Shown piece after piece: positions 26,889 through 37,082 of a stretch of 64,000 nt of DNA; position 1 is the first letter of the stretch, and each line of letters begins with the position of its first letter. A model generated the notes under the pieces. That model had not been told where the DNA came from. It worked only from the letters and a program-made list of their open reading frames with translations, and searched no databases. The translations under genes were made by a program, and so were the position numbers. Origin of the DNA: Bacteroidota bacterium. GTDB taxonomy: Bacteria; Bacteroidota; Bacteroidia; Chitinophagales; Chitinophagaceae. The stretch covers positions 62,001 to 126,000 of the forward strand of contig JAGWUV010000002.1 of assembly GCA_028875875.1 (NCBI GenBank). The letters are read 5' to 3'.

Positions 26889-28310
26889 TTATTCATCTAA
26901 AATAGTATGGTTAAGGCCAAACTTTACCGTTAACACACAGCCTTTACCGGGTGCTGACTGAATATCAACAAAGCCGTTATACATTTCGGATCTTCTGAAA
27001 ATATTACTGAGGCCAACGCCGCCGCTTTTAGAGTTAGTATCAAATCCAACACCGTTATCCATGATCATGATTTTGATTTCATGGCGACCCCTTGTTAAAT
27101 GAATTTCGGCATGCGTTGCTTTGGAATGTTTAATAATATTATTCAGTTGTTCCTGAACAATCCGATATACATTTAGTTTAAATTTTTCATTAATATCATC
27201 CTCTACCAAGGAAGTAACGATTGTTTTAATTTTAACCGGATTTGCCATCACAATATCCTTTGCCAGGGATTCAACCGCTGCCTGAAGACTCATGTTATCC
27301 ATCATTGGCGTATTCAATGCCTTGGATAATTTTCTTATCTCTTCAATAGCTTTCAATACAAAATGAGATGACTGATCTAAGAACTCTTCTTTGTTTTCTG
27401 TATTCTTTCGGGCCGATTCAATATAAATCCTTGATGCGATCAGCAACTGGTTAACATTATCATGAAGTTCCTGGCTGATCTCTGCACGTTCTTTCTCCTG
27501 TGCTGATACAACTGCTTCGGTAATTTGCTTTTGCTTTAAAGCCCTTTCTTCTTCTAGGCTTTTTGCCAATCGCATTTTTTCAGAAACATTGGTACTCATA
27601 TCCATAACCGCCAGGCTTTCACCAAATTCTATTTTATGAGAAACTACTTCCATCAAGAGTGTTTGCTTTTGCTTATTCAACTGCTTCCAAACACCCGAAA
27701 CCTGCTTTTGATCTGTTCGTGCAAACTGGTCTGCAAACTGTTTTAAAATATCCCATTCTATTGATGGCTTTATATCCAATGCACTCAATTGTAAAAATTC
27801 TTCTTTCGTGTATCCATATTCCCTGCATGCTGATTCATTCACATCTAAAATCTTTAAACTGAATAAATCCCATATTATGATGCACATTGGATTATTCAAA
27901 AACAATTGAAGATATTTTTCTTCACCACTAATGATCTCTGAAAGCATTTTTACTTTATCAGAAACATCCGTAATGCAATACAGATTAAAGCTGCTACCAT
28001 CTTCCGTATTTATAAAGGAAGTATTAATTTCTACAGGGATAGCTTGTTTATTTTTTTTACGAATGGAATAAAGCTCTTGCTGATATTGCAGTACACGTTG
28101 CAATTGTTTTACGTATTTTTTATCAGTTAGAGGAAAGCACAACTCATTCCAATTTATGTTGTAAACATCTTCCTTGGTATACATTATTAGTTGGCACAGG
28201 GCATCATTGGCAAACACTATTTTACCATCAGGCTGAACAATAACATACGGAACAGCAAGCCCATCTATAACAGATGAGTATGTGCTCAACTGAATCTTCA
28301 TATCATTCAT
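26889..28310 (-). CDS. PAS-domain sensor histidine kinase (HisKA_3 type)
   Basis: About 473 residues, no transmembrane segment, so cytoplasmic. Two PAS domains (about 10-120 and 135-250; the second contains LFLNNPMCIIIWDLFSLKI) are followed by a NarL/DegS-type dimerisation region with the phospho-acceptor His in EISQELHDNVNQLL. A HATPase_c domain follows: N-box EQLNNIIKHSKA, G1 DNGVGFD, G2 GGVGLSNI, then SAPGKG. The frame opens with GTG at 28322; the ATG at 28310 is preferred. The C-terminal two-thirds is paralogous to the next gene upstream. No response regulator is encoded in the window, so the partner is elsewhere. Confidence 0.93.
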   Translation of the reverse strand: MNDMKIQLSTYSSVIDGLAVPYVIVQPDGKIVFANDALCQLIMYTKEDVYNINWNELCFPLTDKKYVKQLQRVLQYQQELYSIRKKNKQAIPVEINTSFINTEDGSSFNLYCITDVSDKVKMLSEIISGEEKYLQLFLNNPMCIIIWDLFSLKILDVNESACREYGYTKEEFLQLSALDIKPSIEWDILKQFADQFARTDQKQVSGVWKQLNKQKQTLLMEVVSHKIEFGESLAVMDMSTNVSEKMRLAKSLEEERALKQKQITEAVVSAQEKERAEISQELHDNVNQLLIASRIYIESARKNTENKEEFLDQSSHFVLKAIEEIRKLSKALNTPMMDNMSLQAAVESLAKDIVMANPVKIKTIVTSLVEDDINEKFKLNVYRIVQEQLNNIIKHSKATHAEIHLTRGRHEIKIMIMDNGVGFDTNSKSGGVGLSNIFRRSEMYNGFVDIQSAPGKGCVLTVKFGLNHTILDE

Positions 28311-28594
28311 AATTCCATTCACTTCCTTTTTTTTATAAAGAAGTTATTCAACTGAAAAAAAATTTCAGGCATATCGGGATTGAACCACAGGCAGCAATTG
28401 ATCGAGAAAATATTCAGGGGAGGTTAGCAGATAGGTTTTTCAGGGATATTTTCTTGGCTCAATTAAAATAACATTGCTACCTATACGCTAAGTTGTAAAA
28501 GTTAATTAATATATCCAAATTCTTGTAACAAAATATTTATGGCACCTCGTGTTAATTCTATCTGTATGCCAAATTTATTACCACAAAACGTGCC

Positions 28595-31327
28595 TCAGGA
28601 TATACTACTTAGTAAATTAAATTTAACTTTTATTGCTGTTCCTTTACCGGGAGAAGAAGTTATTACTGCCTGGCCATTGTATAGGTTAGCTCGGCGTAGG
28701 ATATTACTTATACCAAGGCCTTTTCTTTGTATGCTTGTATCAAAACCTACACCATTGTCTTCTATTTGAAGGGATACAAAATCCTCATTCATTGACAGGT
28801 TGATTATGGCACGGCTTGCGGCGGCATGTTTAATTATATTGTTCAACTGTTCCTGAATGATTCGGAAAAGGTTTAGCTTAAATTTATCATTCAGCATTTC
28901 CTCCCTGAAAGTATCAGTGGTTACTTCTACTTTCAATGACCCATCAAGCGTCATATCTGCCACCAGGCCTTTAATAGCATCTTTCATGGTTTTATCACTG
29001 AGGAATGGAGTTACAAGTGACCTTGAAAGTTTTCTTATCTCTTCAATAGCATCAAGTATATAATTGGAAGAATTGCTGAGCAGATCGTTTACCGAGCCTT
29101 CTGTTTTCCTTTTAGCCGATTCCAGGTAAATGCGTGCAGCAGTTAATAACTGGTTTACATTATCATGCAGCTCCTGGCTTACCTCATACCGTTCTTTCTC
29201 CTGCCCCTGTATCATAGCCTCAGTAATTTGCCTTTCTTTATCTGCCCTTTCTTCTTCGAGTTTTGCAGAAAGTCTTGTTTTTTCTGTAACATTTTCAGCG
29301 AGCACTAAAACAGCAGGTCTGCCTTCAAAATCTATTCTTTGCTTCAGCACTTCCAAATACACCGTTTCGCCTGATAGTGTACTATATTCCCATACTTCTT
29401 CAATTTTAAGCTCGGTTTTATTTAGTAAGCGCTGAACGGTAACTTTTGCTTTTTCATGTTCCGAAACCGGTCTCAACTCCAGTACATTCTTTTGCAGAAA
29501 AGCTTCCCGTGTAAATCCAAAGGTTTCAAGTGCTTTATCATTTACGTCGAGTATTTTAAATGTTTCAAGATCCCAAACAAATATGTTGAGAGGATTATTT
29601 AAGAATAAGGTTCTGTACCGTTCTTCCGAAGCTTTTAAAAGACCATCTGCCTTTTTTCTTTCTGTAATATTTCTTGCAGCGCCAACAAGCCTTACAGGTT
29701 TTTTGTTTTTATCACGAATGATAAAACACCTGTCTATTATATCGGCATACGAATGGTCGTCATCTCTTTTAAACCTGTACTCTACAAAAAACTGGTTATT
29801 GACTTCATCCTTCAACGCAAAAACCAACTGTTCTTCAACATTTAATTTGTCATCAGGATGAACGTATGTCATCCAGCTTTCATGCGTATTTAACTTTTCC
29901 GCATCAGTAAGACCATAAACCTGCTGAAGATTTTCTTTTGATCGAAAAATTATATCGGTTTCCAGATCCCAATCCCATATTAAATCCTGTGTTGCTTTTG
30001 TAACCCATTCATACCTTTCATTCGATATCCTGTTTGCTTCAGTTGCTTTTCTTGTACTAACGAGAATACCAATTAAATGACTTAATTTTTGAATGGTATG
30101 CAACTCATGCTCAGAAGGAGATTTTATTTTTTGATAGTAGAAAGCAAGGCTTCCAAACACAATATTATCGTTGAGCATGATGGGCACCGACCAGCAGGCA
30201 CGTAAAAAAAATTGTTCGGCCAGATCTTTAAATAATTCCCAGCGATGATCTGTTTGAATATCACTTACAATAACAGGTTCTTTGTGATACATAGCCGATC
30301 CGCAGGAACCTACAGAAGGACCAATGGATAAGCCATTGATTTGAAAAAGATAGTCTTTAGGTAATGATGGTGCTGCAAAATGTTGCATGGTTTGATTGGG
30401 CTGCAAAGTCAATACGGAAGCATACATTCCGTTATGAATTTTTTCAAGCTCTACCAGCAAGAAATGAATAATATCCTGAAGTGATTTTGAAGTATTAAGA
30501 TTCAATTCGTAAATCTTACTTTCCAGTTCCAGCATTAAGCGCTGGTAATGTTCATTAGTTATATCTTGCATGCTACCGATCATTCGGTAAGGCTTACCGC
30601 TTTGATCGTATAAAATAATGCCGCGGTCTTTAATATAAGCTACTTCACCATTTGCTTTTATAAACCTGTATTCATCTTCCCAAAACTCATCTTTATTTTC
30701 TATTACTTTTTTCAACTTATCAATTACTCTTTCTGCCTCATCGGGATGAATATGTTCTTTCCAAAAGGTTTTACAGCAATATTCATTTTCAAGATAACCC
30801 AGCACTTCACTACATACTTCGCTGAAATAACAAACATCAGTATCCAGGTTCCAATCCCACACAATACCATATGCAGCCTTCGCAGCAAAAGCAAAGCGTT
30901 CATTGGCTTCACTTAATTTTTTTTGAAAATTTTTTTCTTCAGTAATATTTCTTGAAGTGATAACAATTGTATCTACTTTACCCTCCTGAGTAGTTATAGG
31001 TGTATAAGTAATGTTGTAAGAACTTTCCGGGTTATTTTCATTGGCAGGATAGGTAATATCAAAATTAAGCTGGTTACCGGCTAATACTTCGGCAAATACT
31101 GCTTTCGCCTCATCCAGCGATTGCCGGGTTGAATAGTTAAGGATGGATTCCCCTGTTTTTAATTGCTTTCCAAACAATTCCCAAATTCCCTTCTCAGCTT
31201 TGGCATTAAAATTTTGGATAAGAAGATGTGAATTTATTACCAGAAAAGATTCGTTTGTATGATCTAAGATCATACGTAAATAATCGGCAGAAGTATGGGC
31301 CGGAGAAGCTCCTTTTTTTCCCAACAT
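28595..31327 (-). CDS. multi-PAS/GAF sensor histidine kinase (HisKA_3 type)
   Basis: 910 residues, no membrane segment. Visible order: a PAS domain at about 15-130, a PAS/PAC at about 140-265 (FRMIGSMQDITNEH-type end), a GAF domain at about 270-430 (GPSVGSCGSAMYHKEPVIVSDI), a PAS at about 445-565 ending ARNITERKKA and a PAS at about 575-690. A kinase core follows with the His in EVSQELHDNVNQLL, N-box EQLNNIIKHAAA, G1 DNGVGFD and GLGISNI. The GAF motif GSCGSAMYHKEPVIV is common in GAF sensors linked to PAS kinases; the ligand is unknown. The last PAS plus kinase core closely resembles the neighbouring kinase at 26889-28310, so one arose from the other by duplication. Confidence 0.93.
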   Translation of the reverse strand: MLGKKGASPAHTSADYLRMILDHTNESFLVINSHLLIQNFNAKAEKGIWELFGKQLKTGESILNYSTRQSLDEAKAVFAEVLAGNQLNFDITYPANENNPESSYNITYTPITTQEGKVDTIVITSRNITEEKNFQKKLSEANERFAFAAKAAYGIVWDWNLDTDVCYFSEVCSEVLGYLENEYCCKTFWKEHIHPDEAERVIDKLKKVIENKDEFWEDEYRFIKANGEVAYIKDRGIILYDQSGKPYRMIGSMQDITNEHYQRLMLELESKIYELNLNTSKSLQDIIHFLLVELEKIHNGMYASVLTLQPNQTMQHFAAPSLPKDYLFQINGLSIGPSVGSCGSAMYHKEPVIVSDIQTDHRWELFKDLAEQFFLRACWSVPIMLNDNIVFGSLAFYYQKIKSPSEHELHTIQKLSHLIGILVSTRKATEANRISNERYEWVTKATQDLIWDWDLETDIIFRSKENLQQVYGLTDAEKLNTHESWMTYVHPDDKLNVEEQLVFALKDEVNNQFFVEYRFKRDDDHSYADIIDRCFIIRDKNKKPVRLVGAARNITERKKADGLLKASEERYRTLFLNNPLNIFVWDLETFKILDVNDKALETFGFTREAFLQKNVLELRPVSEHEKAKVTVQRLLNKTELKIEEVWEYSTLSGETVYLEVLKQRIDFEGRPAVLVLAENVTEKTRLSAKLEEERADKERQITEAMIQGQEKERYEVSQELHDNVNQLLTAARIYLESAKRKTEGSVNDLLSNSSNYILDAIEEIRKLSRSLVTPFLSDKTMKDAIKGLVADMTLDGSLKVEVTTDTFREEMLNDKFKLNLFRIIQEQLNNIIKHAAASRAIINLSMNEDFVSLQIEDNGVGFDTSIQRKGLGISNILRRANLYNGQAVITSSPGKGTAIKVKFNLLSSIS

Positions 31328-31427
31328 AGGACACGGTTGTATAATTTCGTAATTATTACGAAAGCTAAATGTAGTAAAAGAATTTACTTATACCACATTT
31401 AGTGCAGCATTTTGAAAGAAGATCATT

Positions 31428-33215
31428 TTAAGAGTTATAGATGTTTTCGATTACATTTTTATATTTATCCATGATCACTTTTCGCTTAAGGCTCATTTTA
31501 GGTGTCATCTCCCCATTTTCTATGCTCCATTCCGCAGCCAGTAGCTCAAATTTCTTGATCTGCTCTACATGGTTAAAAAATTTGTTGAAGCTTTCTACCA
31601 GTTCCTCATATAATCTTTTAACCTGTTCATTTCTAATCGCTTCTTCATTCGTTGTAAACTGAATTCCTCTTCCACGCATCCATTCCCGCAGGGTTGGAAA
31701 AGAAGGAACAATTAATGCACCTACAAATTTTTTCTCAGGACCCACAACAATCACCTGCTCTACAAAGGGGCTTTCTTTTAGCTTATTCTCAATAGGTTGT
31801 GGTGCTACATATTTACCGCCACTTGTTTTAAAAAGTTCTTTTTTTCTGTCGGTGATCTTTAAAAACTTTTCATCTTCCCAAACACCAATATCACCGGTAT
31901 GCAACCAGCCATCAATTACAGTTTCGGCGGTAAGGTCGGGGCGTTTATAATAGCCTTTCATAACGGTAGGCCCCTTTACGCATATTTCACCATCTTCCTC
32001 CAGCTTTACTTCAATGCCATTGATAGGCGGACCAACTGTTCCGAATTTAGTTCCGAAAGCTCCTTTACGATTGATGCTGATAACCGGGCTGTTTTCAGTA
32101 GGGCCATAGCCTTCATATACCGGAATACCAGCTGCATTAAATATCCGCAACAATTTCACCTGGCAGGCGGCGCCTCCTGTAATAATATATTCAATATTAC
32201 CTCCCAAGGCTTCTCTCCATTTACTGAATACAAGCTTATTTGCAATATTCAGTTGAAAATCATACCAGGCACCTTTGCTTACATTATTATCGTATTGTTC
32301 TGCCAGCTCCAATGCCCAGAAAAAGAGTTTACGTTTTACACCCGTTAATTCATTCGCCTTAAGCATTATTTTTTCGTATACTTTTTCAAGTAAACGTGGT
32401 ACCGTGCTAAATCCATTAGGCTTAACTTCCCTAAGATTATCAGCAATGGTATCAAGGCTTTCGGCATAATAAATACCAATACCACTATACAAATAAATAT
32501 AAGTAATGATCTTTTCGAAGATATGATTCAGAGGCAAAAAGCTTAACGCTTTGTTGTGCGGTGCATCTTCAAAAGGAACACTTTCTTTACTGTAATGCAA
32601 ACAGCTGTATATGTTGGCATGAGTAAGCATTACACCTTTAGGTGTACCGGTTGTGCCGGATGTATAAATGATGGTTGCCAGGTGGGAAACAGGAATGGAA
32701 GATTTTATTAGTTCAACCTGTTGGATCGTTTGCTCATCAGCAGCATTGGTTAGTTGAGTCCAATGATCACAGCCCTTTACTTCATCAAACGAATAGATAT
32801 TTTGCAGTGAAGCAACACGTTCTTTCAGTATATCAATTTTATGAAACAACTCTTCATTGCTCACAAACATATACTTCACCTTCGCATCATTCAAAATAAA
32901 CTCGATCTCATTCACATTCGTGGTAGGATATAAAGGCACCAGCACGGCACCTAATTGCTGCACTGCCAGATCGGTGAATACCCACTCAGGCCTGTTATTA
33001 CTAATGATGGCAATTTTATCACAACCTTCATCTGTCATATCATTGCCACTCACACCGGCTTTTAGAAGCCCGGCGCTTAAGCGGTTCACAGTATCTTTTA
33101 CTTCTGCAGTAGCATACTGTTTCCATTGACCGCTTACTTTGGCGTTTAGCATATCCGGTTTCGGAAAATGTTGCAGCTGAAATTCTACAGCATCAAATAA
33201 TCTTTTCATCTCCAT
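31428..33215 (-). CDS. long-chain acyl-CoA synthetase (AMP-binding)
   Basis: About 595 residues. The adenylate-forming P-loop is IIYTSGTTGTPKGVMLTH. Further motifs are YGPTENSPVIS, GWLHTGDIG and the hinge/catalytic Lys region ITDRKKELFKTSGGKYVAP, all typical of bacterial FadD-like enzymes that charge fatty acids with CoA. The frame is open to a GTG at 33278; a Cys-rich preface (TCCGC) would result. ATGs at 33239, 33215 and 33209 are possible, and 33215 or 33209 best fits the family start MKRLFD. It is preceded by the 2TM gene on the same strand. It probably feeds fatty acid activation for beta-oxidation or lipid synthesis. Confidence 0.93.
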   Translation of the reverse strand: MEMKRLFDAVEFQLQHFPKPDMLNAKVSGQWKQYATAEVKDTVNRLSAGLLKAGVSGNDMTDEGCDKIAIISNNRPEWVFTDLAVQQLGAVLVPLYPTTNVNEIEFILNDAKVKYMFVSNEELFHKIDILKERVASLQNIYSFDEVKGCDHWTQLTNAADEQTIQQVELIKSSIPVSHLATIIYTSGTTGTPKGVMLTHANIYSCLHYSKESVPFEDAPHNKALSFLPLNHIFEKIITYIYLYSGIGIYYAESLDTIADNLREVKPNGFSTVPRLLEKVYEKIMLKANELTGVKRKLFFWALELAEQYDNNVSKGAWYDFQLNIANKLVFSKWREALGGNIEYIITGGAACQVKLLRIFNAAGIPVYEGYGPTENSPVISINRKGAFGTKFGTVGPPINGIEVKLEEDGEICVKGPTVMKGYYKRPDLTAETVIDGWLHTGDIGVWEDEKFLKITDRKKELFKTSGGKYVAPQPIENKLKESPFVEQVIVVGPEKKFVGALIVPSFPTLREWMRGRGIQFTTNEEAIRNEQVKRLYEELVESFNKFFNHVEQIKKFELLAAEWSIENGEMTPKMSLKRKVIMDKYKNVIENIYNS

Positions 33216-33321
33216 GACACAATCGTTAGGGGTTTGCATACATCCGCAGCAGGTTTGCTGCTGCTTAATTCTATTCACTAGCCGAAAAAGTCTATCAGAT
33301 CTTACTGATTAAAACAAGCAG

Positions 33322-33603
33322 TTAATTGCCCTGCTCATTCTTTAAGCGTTCGTATTCTCTTTCTGCCAAATCTCTTTTATCTCCATTATAAGCTTTAAAA
33401 TACTGGAAAGCAAGGCCGAGGCCCCATCCTAACATAGGCCAAATAGGCCAGGGATATCCATCAAATCCTGCTTCGCGACCAATAGTAAAATACCAGATGG
33501 CCCACAAAAAAGAATTCACAATAATATAGCTGTACAAACCTTTTTTAAAATCTGCCCGTTGTTTGGCAATGCGCCATAAACGTTCATCCTTTTGTTGTTC
33601 CAT
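33322..33603 (-). CDS. 2TM-domain small membrane protein
   Basis: 93 residues. A basic N-terminal helix (LWRIAKQRADFKKGLYSY) leads into two transmembrane helices (about 25-43, and about 50-66 around PIWPMLGWGLGLAFQY), then a charged tail with REYERLKNE. This is the layout of the 2TM domain family, common in Bacteroidota and sometimes fused to LytTR or kinase domains; its function is unknown. It lies between the TPR gene (separated by a terminator) and the acyl-CoA synthetase. Confidence 0.8.
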   Translation of the reverse strand: MEQQKDERLWRIAKQRADFKKGLYSYIIVNSFLWAIWYFTIGREAGFDGYPWPIWPMLGWGLGLAFQYFKAYNGDKRDLAEREYERLKNEQGN

Positions 33604-33641
33604 AACAAAAATTTATTTCTACAAATTAAACAATCGGGAAC

Positions 33642-33671
33642 AAATAAAAAAGCCGTTACAAAAGCAACGGC
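33642..33671 (-). terminator. rho-independent terminator after the TPR gene
   Basis: On the minus strand GCCGTT and AACGGC form a 6-bp stem with an 8-nt loop, followed by TTTTTTATTT. It ends the serC-DUF1015-TPR unit. Confidence 0.8.
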
Positions 33672-33680
33672 GTTAAATTT

Positions 33681-34700
33681 TTACCAGTAATATTGGCTCT
33701 TAGGAATTTTAAATATCCTGCTTTGCTGAAATTGTTTAAATGAAGCTGCCTGCTTATCGTGTGTATCTACCCAAACCTGGTAGGCTGAAGGACTTGCCGC
33801 TGCACCAAATATCCATTGATTGTAGGCTTCAAATAAACCCTGGCGTAACAAGTATTGCTGGTGATCGAATAAACGATAAGGAAACTTTTCATTGCTTTTG
33901 CTGCTGAACCAATCAAGTATAAAACGTGCCCTTATGGAAGTGAGGTTATCTGGTGTAATACCATCTTCGGCAACAGAGGCACTATGACTTAATATTTCAA
34001 GAAACTGTTTTACAAAAGGGCTATTGCTTTTATCGTTCGACTGTTTCAGTAAATCGCCTTTGAGATATAACTTCTTCCAGGCTTCCAGCAAAATACCTTT
34101 TACATCTGCGGAACGGGTAGTATAACTTTCCAGGTTTAAAAATAACTCACCATACAATAACACTTTCACATAATCGGTTCCGGCCTGCGCATAATACTGA
34201 ACAGCGTTATAATAATTACTACTGTATTCAGGGTCTACCGAAATGCCTTTTTCCCATTCTGTAATAGATCCATTCACATCTTTATCCATGGCCAGTAATT
34301 CACCCCACTCATTATACAACACACCACTATTGGGGAACGATTTTATGGCCTTAGCGTATAGTTTAGCACATTCCTTATATTCTGCAATGGCCTTGTAACT
34401 CATGCCTAATATCTGGTAGGTTTGTTCATCTGCATCAGTACGGTCTGTTAGTTTTTTCCCTAAATCGATCGCATTGGAATAATCCCTTTTCAGAAAATAG
34501 GTAAAAGCAAGATCCTTTTGCATATCAATATTATTGGGATCTTGTTTCAATGCATTTTGTAAAACAAGTACAGCATTATCATAATCGGCCTGCCGCATCA
34601 GTGTTTTTGCTGTTTCGTATAACTGTTTCGCATCCTGCGTTTGCTGTGCAAAAGAGGTGTAAGTAAGTGCTACGAAAAAAACAATAAGTAACGGCCTCAT
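33681..34700 (-). CDS. exported TPR-repeat protein
   Basis: 339 residues. A signal peptide ends in SFAQQ. From about residue 22, TPR repeats are visible: AKQLYETAKTLMRQADYDNAVLVLQNALKQDPNN, then DLAFTYFLKRDYSNAIDLGKKL, YQILGMSYKAIAEYKECAKLYAKAI and LYNEWGELLAMDKDVNGSITEWEKGI. The C-terminal 150 residues are not clearly repetitive. TPR domains bind proteins; the partner is unknown. The ATG at 34700 lies 31 nt after the DUF1015 stop, so co-transcription with it and serC is likely. Confidence 0.85.
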   Translation of the reverse strand: MRPLLIVFFVALTYTSFAQQTQDAKQLYETAKTLMRQADYDNAVLVLQNALKQDPNNIDMQKDLAFTYFLKRDYSNAIDLGKKLTDRTDADEQTYQILGMSYKAIAEYKECAKLYAKAIKSFPNSGVLYNEWGELLAMDKDVNGSITEWEKGISVDPEYSSNYYNAVQYYAQAGTDYVKVLLYGELFLNLESYTTRSADVKGILLEAWKKLYLKGDLLKQSNDKSNSPFVKQFLEILSHSASVAEDGITPDNLTSIRARFILDWFSSKSNEKFPYRLFDHQQYLLRQGLFEAYNQWIFGAAASPSAYQVWVDTHDKQAASFKQFQQSRIFKIPKSQYYW

Positions 34701-34731
34701 AACAATGCTTTCTGTATACTTAAAAGTACGC

Positions 34732-35967
34732 TTATTCGTAAATCAAATGTGTTAATAATCCATCTCTCAGTTTAGGTTCAAACCAGGTACTCTTCGGAGG
34801 CATCACATTACCACTGTCGGCAATATCGAACAACTGATCGATGGTTACGGGATAAAGGCTGAAAGCTACTTTCATATCACCATTGTTCACCCTCTTTTCC
34901 AACTCACCCAAACCTCTCATACCACCAATGAAATCTATTCTTTTATCTGTACGCTGATCTTTGATGGCTAAAATTTCATCCAGTACATTATTCTGTAAAA
35001 TGGTTACATCCAGTACGCCAATGGGATCGGTTGTAAAGGTTCCTTCTTTCGCAGTAAGTTTATACCATGCACCTTCAATAAATAAACCAAACTCATGTGG
35101 ATGTTGCGGACGGTAAGCTTCTGTTCCTTTCAGTTCTACAGAAAACTTATCCTGCAGTTTTTGCAAGAAAGCTTCAGCAGTTAAACCGTTCAGGTCTTTC
35201 ACTACGCGGTTATAATCCATGATGTATAATTGGTTGGAAGGAAATAGCGTAGTTAAGAAATAATTACTTCCTTCTGTAGCTTTGTCACCCAATGCCTTAC
35301 GCACTTTAGCTGCAGAGGCGGCACGATGATGGCCATCGGCAATATACGTGCAGGGCACTTCTTTATCAAAGAGGTTTGATATCTGTTCTATAGTTGAAGA
35401 ATCATTTACAATCCAGATAGTATGTTGAATGGTATCTTCTGCAATAAAATCGTACACAGGGCTTTTCGCAGTTTTCCAGTTTTCAATCAATGTATCCACT
35501 GTAGCATGATTGCGATAGGCTAAAAATACATTACCTGTTTGGGCACCGGATGTTTTGATATGATTGATTCTGTCCTGCTCTTTCTCCGGCCGGGTAAACT
35601 CATGCTTTTTGATGATATCATTTTCATAATCATCTACAGAACTTACGCAAACCAAACCCGTTTGGCTTCTGCCATTCATGATCAGTTGATAAATGTAATA
35701 GCACTCTTTGTTCTCACGGAAAAGAATATCTCTTTTCACAAAAGCCTCCAGATTTTCTTTTGCCTTTTCATACACTTCGTGTGAATGAATATCGACGCTT
35801 TCAGGAAGGTCTATTTCACTTTTGGTAATATGTAAAAAAGAATTGGGGTTTCCCTGTGCTTCTACTTTCGCTTCTGCACTGTTCATTACATCATAAGGCC
35901 TGCTGGCCACTTGTTTTGCAAACTGTGGCTGGGGACGTAAAGCTTTAAACGGCTTAATAACACTCAT
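34732..35967 (-). CDS. DUF1015 family protein
   Basis: 411 residues, cytoplasmic. It starts IKPFKALRPQPQFAKQVASRPYDV, the family N-terminus, and contains the conserved TYIADGHHRAASAAKV and FIGGMRGLGELEKRV segments. DUF1015 has no firmly established function, but its genes are recurrently next to serC or serA, which suggests a link to serine metabolism. Here it follows serC by 47 nt on the same strand. Confidence 0.92.
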   Translation of the reverse strand: MSVIKPFKALRPQPQFAKQVASRPYDVMNSAEAKVEAQGNPNSFLHITKSEIDLPESVDIHSHEVYEKAKENLEAFVKRDILFRENKECYYIYQLIMNGRSQTGLVCVSSVDDYENDIIKKHEFTRPEKEQDRINHIKTSGAQTGNVFLAYRNHATVDTLIENWKTAKSPVYDFIAEDTIQHTIWIVNDSSTIEQISNLFDKEVPCTYIADGHHRAASAAKVRKALGDKATEGSNYFLTTLFPSNQLYIMDYNRVVKDLNGLTAEAFLQKLQDKFSVELKGTEAYRPQHPHEFGLFIEGAWYKLTAKEGTFTTDPIGVLDVTILQNNVLDEILAIKDQRTDKRIDFIGGMRGLGELEKRVNNGDMKVAFSLYPVTIDQLFDIADSGNVMPPKSTWFEPKLRDGLLTHLIYE

Positions 35968-36014
35968 ATAATTATTGTACGGATGGTTTAAATGATAAGA
36001 TCAACGATGCTATA

Positions 36015-37082
36015 TTAATGTTGCTCACTGAATTTTTTCATCAGATCGCAAAATGCCTGAACACTCTCCAATGGTAAGGCGTTGTACATGCTTACACGTA
36101 AGCCTCCTACGGTTCTGTATCCCTTCACACCAATCATTCCGTTGGATTTACATTCTTCCAGGAACAGGTTCAGCAAATGTTCATCATGCATAAAAAATAC
36201 AGCATTCATGTTACTGCGGTCTTCCTTAGCAATTGGGCAGTAGAACTGCGGTAAAGCATCAATGGTGGAATATAAAAGATTTGCTTTTTCTATGCTTCTT
36301 CTTTCCATCTCTGCCAGTCCACCTTCCTTTTTAATCCATCTAAGTGTGAGCATAGCAACATATACGGCAAACACAGGCGGTGTATTCATTAAAGAACCTG
36401 CGTCAATATGTTTCTGGTAATCCATGATCACGGGAATAGGTCGTTTTATCTTTCCCAACAAGTCCTTCTTCACTACCAAAAGGTTTACACCGGCAGCTCC
36501 CATGTTTTTTTGGGCACCGGCATAAATCAATGAGAACTGTTTAAAATCAATCGGCCTGCTGAAAATATCACTACTCATATCTGCTACAAGCGGAATATTC
36601 ACTTTCGGAAATGTATGCCACTGTGTGCCTTCTACAGTATTGTTAGAAGTGATATGCAAGTATTTATCAGTAGGAGAAACAGTAAAGTTTTTAGGGATGT
36701 AAGTATGGTTTTTATCCTTGGAAGAAGCCACCACATTCACTTTTCCGAACAAAGACGCTTCTTTAATTGCCTTACTTCCCCATACACCATTATCGCAATA
36801 AGCTGCAGATTCATCTGTATCCAGCAAGTTCATTGGGATTTGCATGAACTGGGTTGTAGCACCGCCGTGCAGGAACAATACTTCATAAGTATCATCCAGT
36901 TGCATCAATTCCTTTACAAGGTTTTTTGCTTCTTCAATTACATCGATAAACCAATTGGTGCGATGGCCTATTTCAAGAATAGATAAACCTGTGTTGTTGA
37001 AATTAAGAACGGCAGCTGATGCCTCCTGCAATACTTCCTGTGGAAGGATAGACGGACCTGAGTTAAAATTATGTTTCTTCAT
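36015..37082 (-). CDS. serC: phosphoserine aminotransferase
   Basis: 355 residues, full length for SerC. It opens HNFNSGPSILPQEVL; the PLP-binding Lys lies in IYAGAQKNMGAAGVNLLVV. Conserved segments include EVLFLHGGATTQFMQIPMNLL, DMSSDIFSRPIDF and the C-terminal KGYRTVGGLRVSMYNALP. It converts 3-phosphohydroxypyruvate and glutamate to phosphoserine and 2-oxoglutarate, and can also serve the PLP pathway. No serA or serB is in the window; serA is often adjacent in Bacteroidota and may be elsewhere. It is the first gene of a unit with DUF1015 and the TPR protein. Confidence 0.96.
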   Translation of the reverse strand: MKKHNFNSGPSILPQEVLQEASAAVLNFNNTGLSILEIGHRTNWFIDVIEEAKNLVKELMQLDDTYEVLFLHGGATTQFMQIPMNLLDTDESAAYCDNGVWGSKAIKEASLFGKVNVVASSKDKNHTYIPKNFTVSPTDKYLHITSNNTVEGTQWHTFPKVNIPLVADMSSDIFSRPIDFKQFSLIYAGAQKNMGAAGVNLLVVKKDLLGKIKRPIPVIMDYQKHIDAGSLMNTPPVFAVYVAMLTLRWIKKEGGLAEMERRSIEKANLLYSTIDALPQFYCPIAKEDRSNMNAVFFMHDEHLLNLFLEECKSNGMIGVKGYRTVGGLRVSMYNALPLESVQAFCDLMKKFSEQH

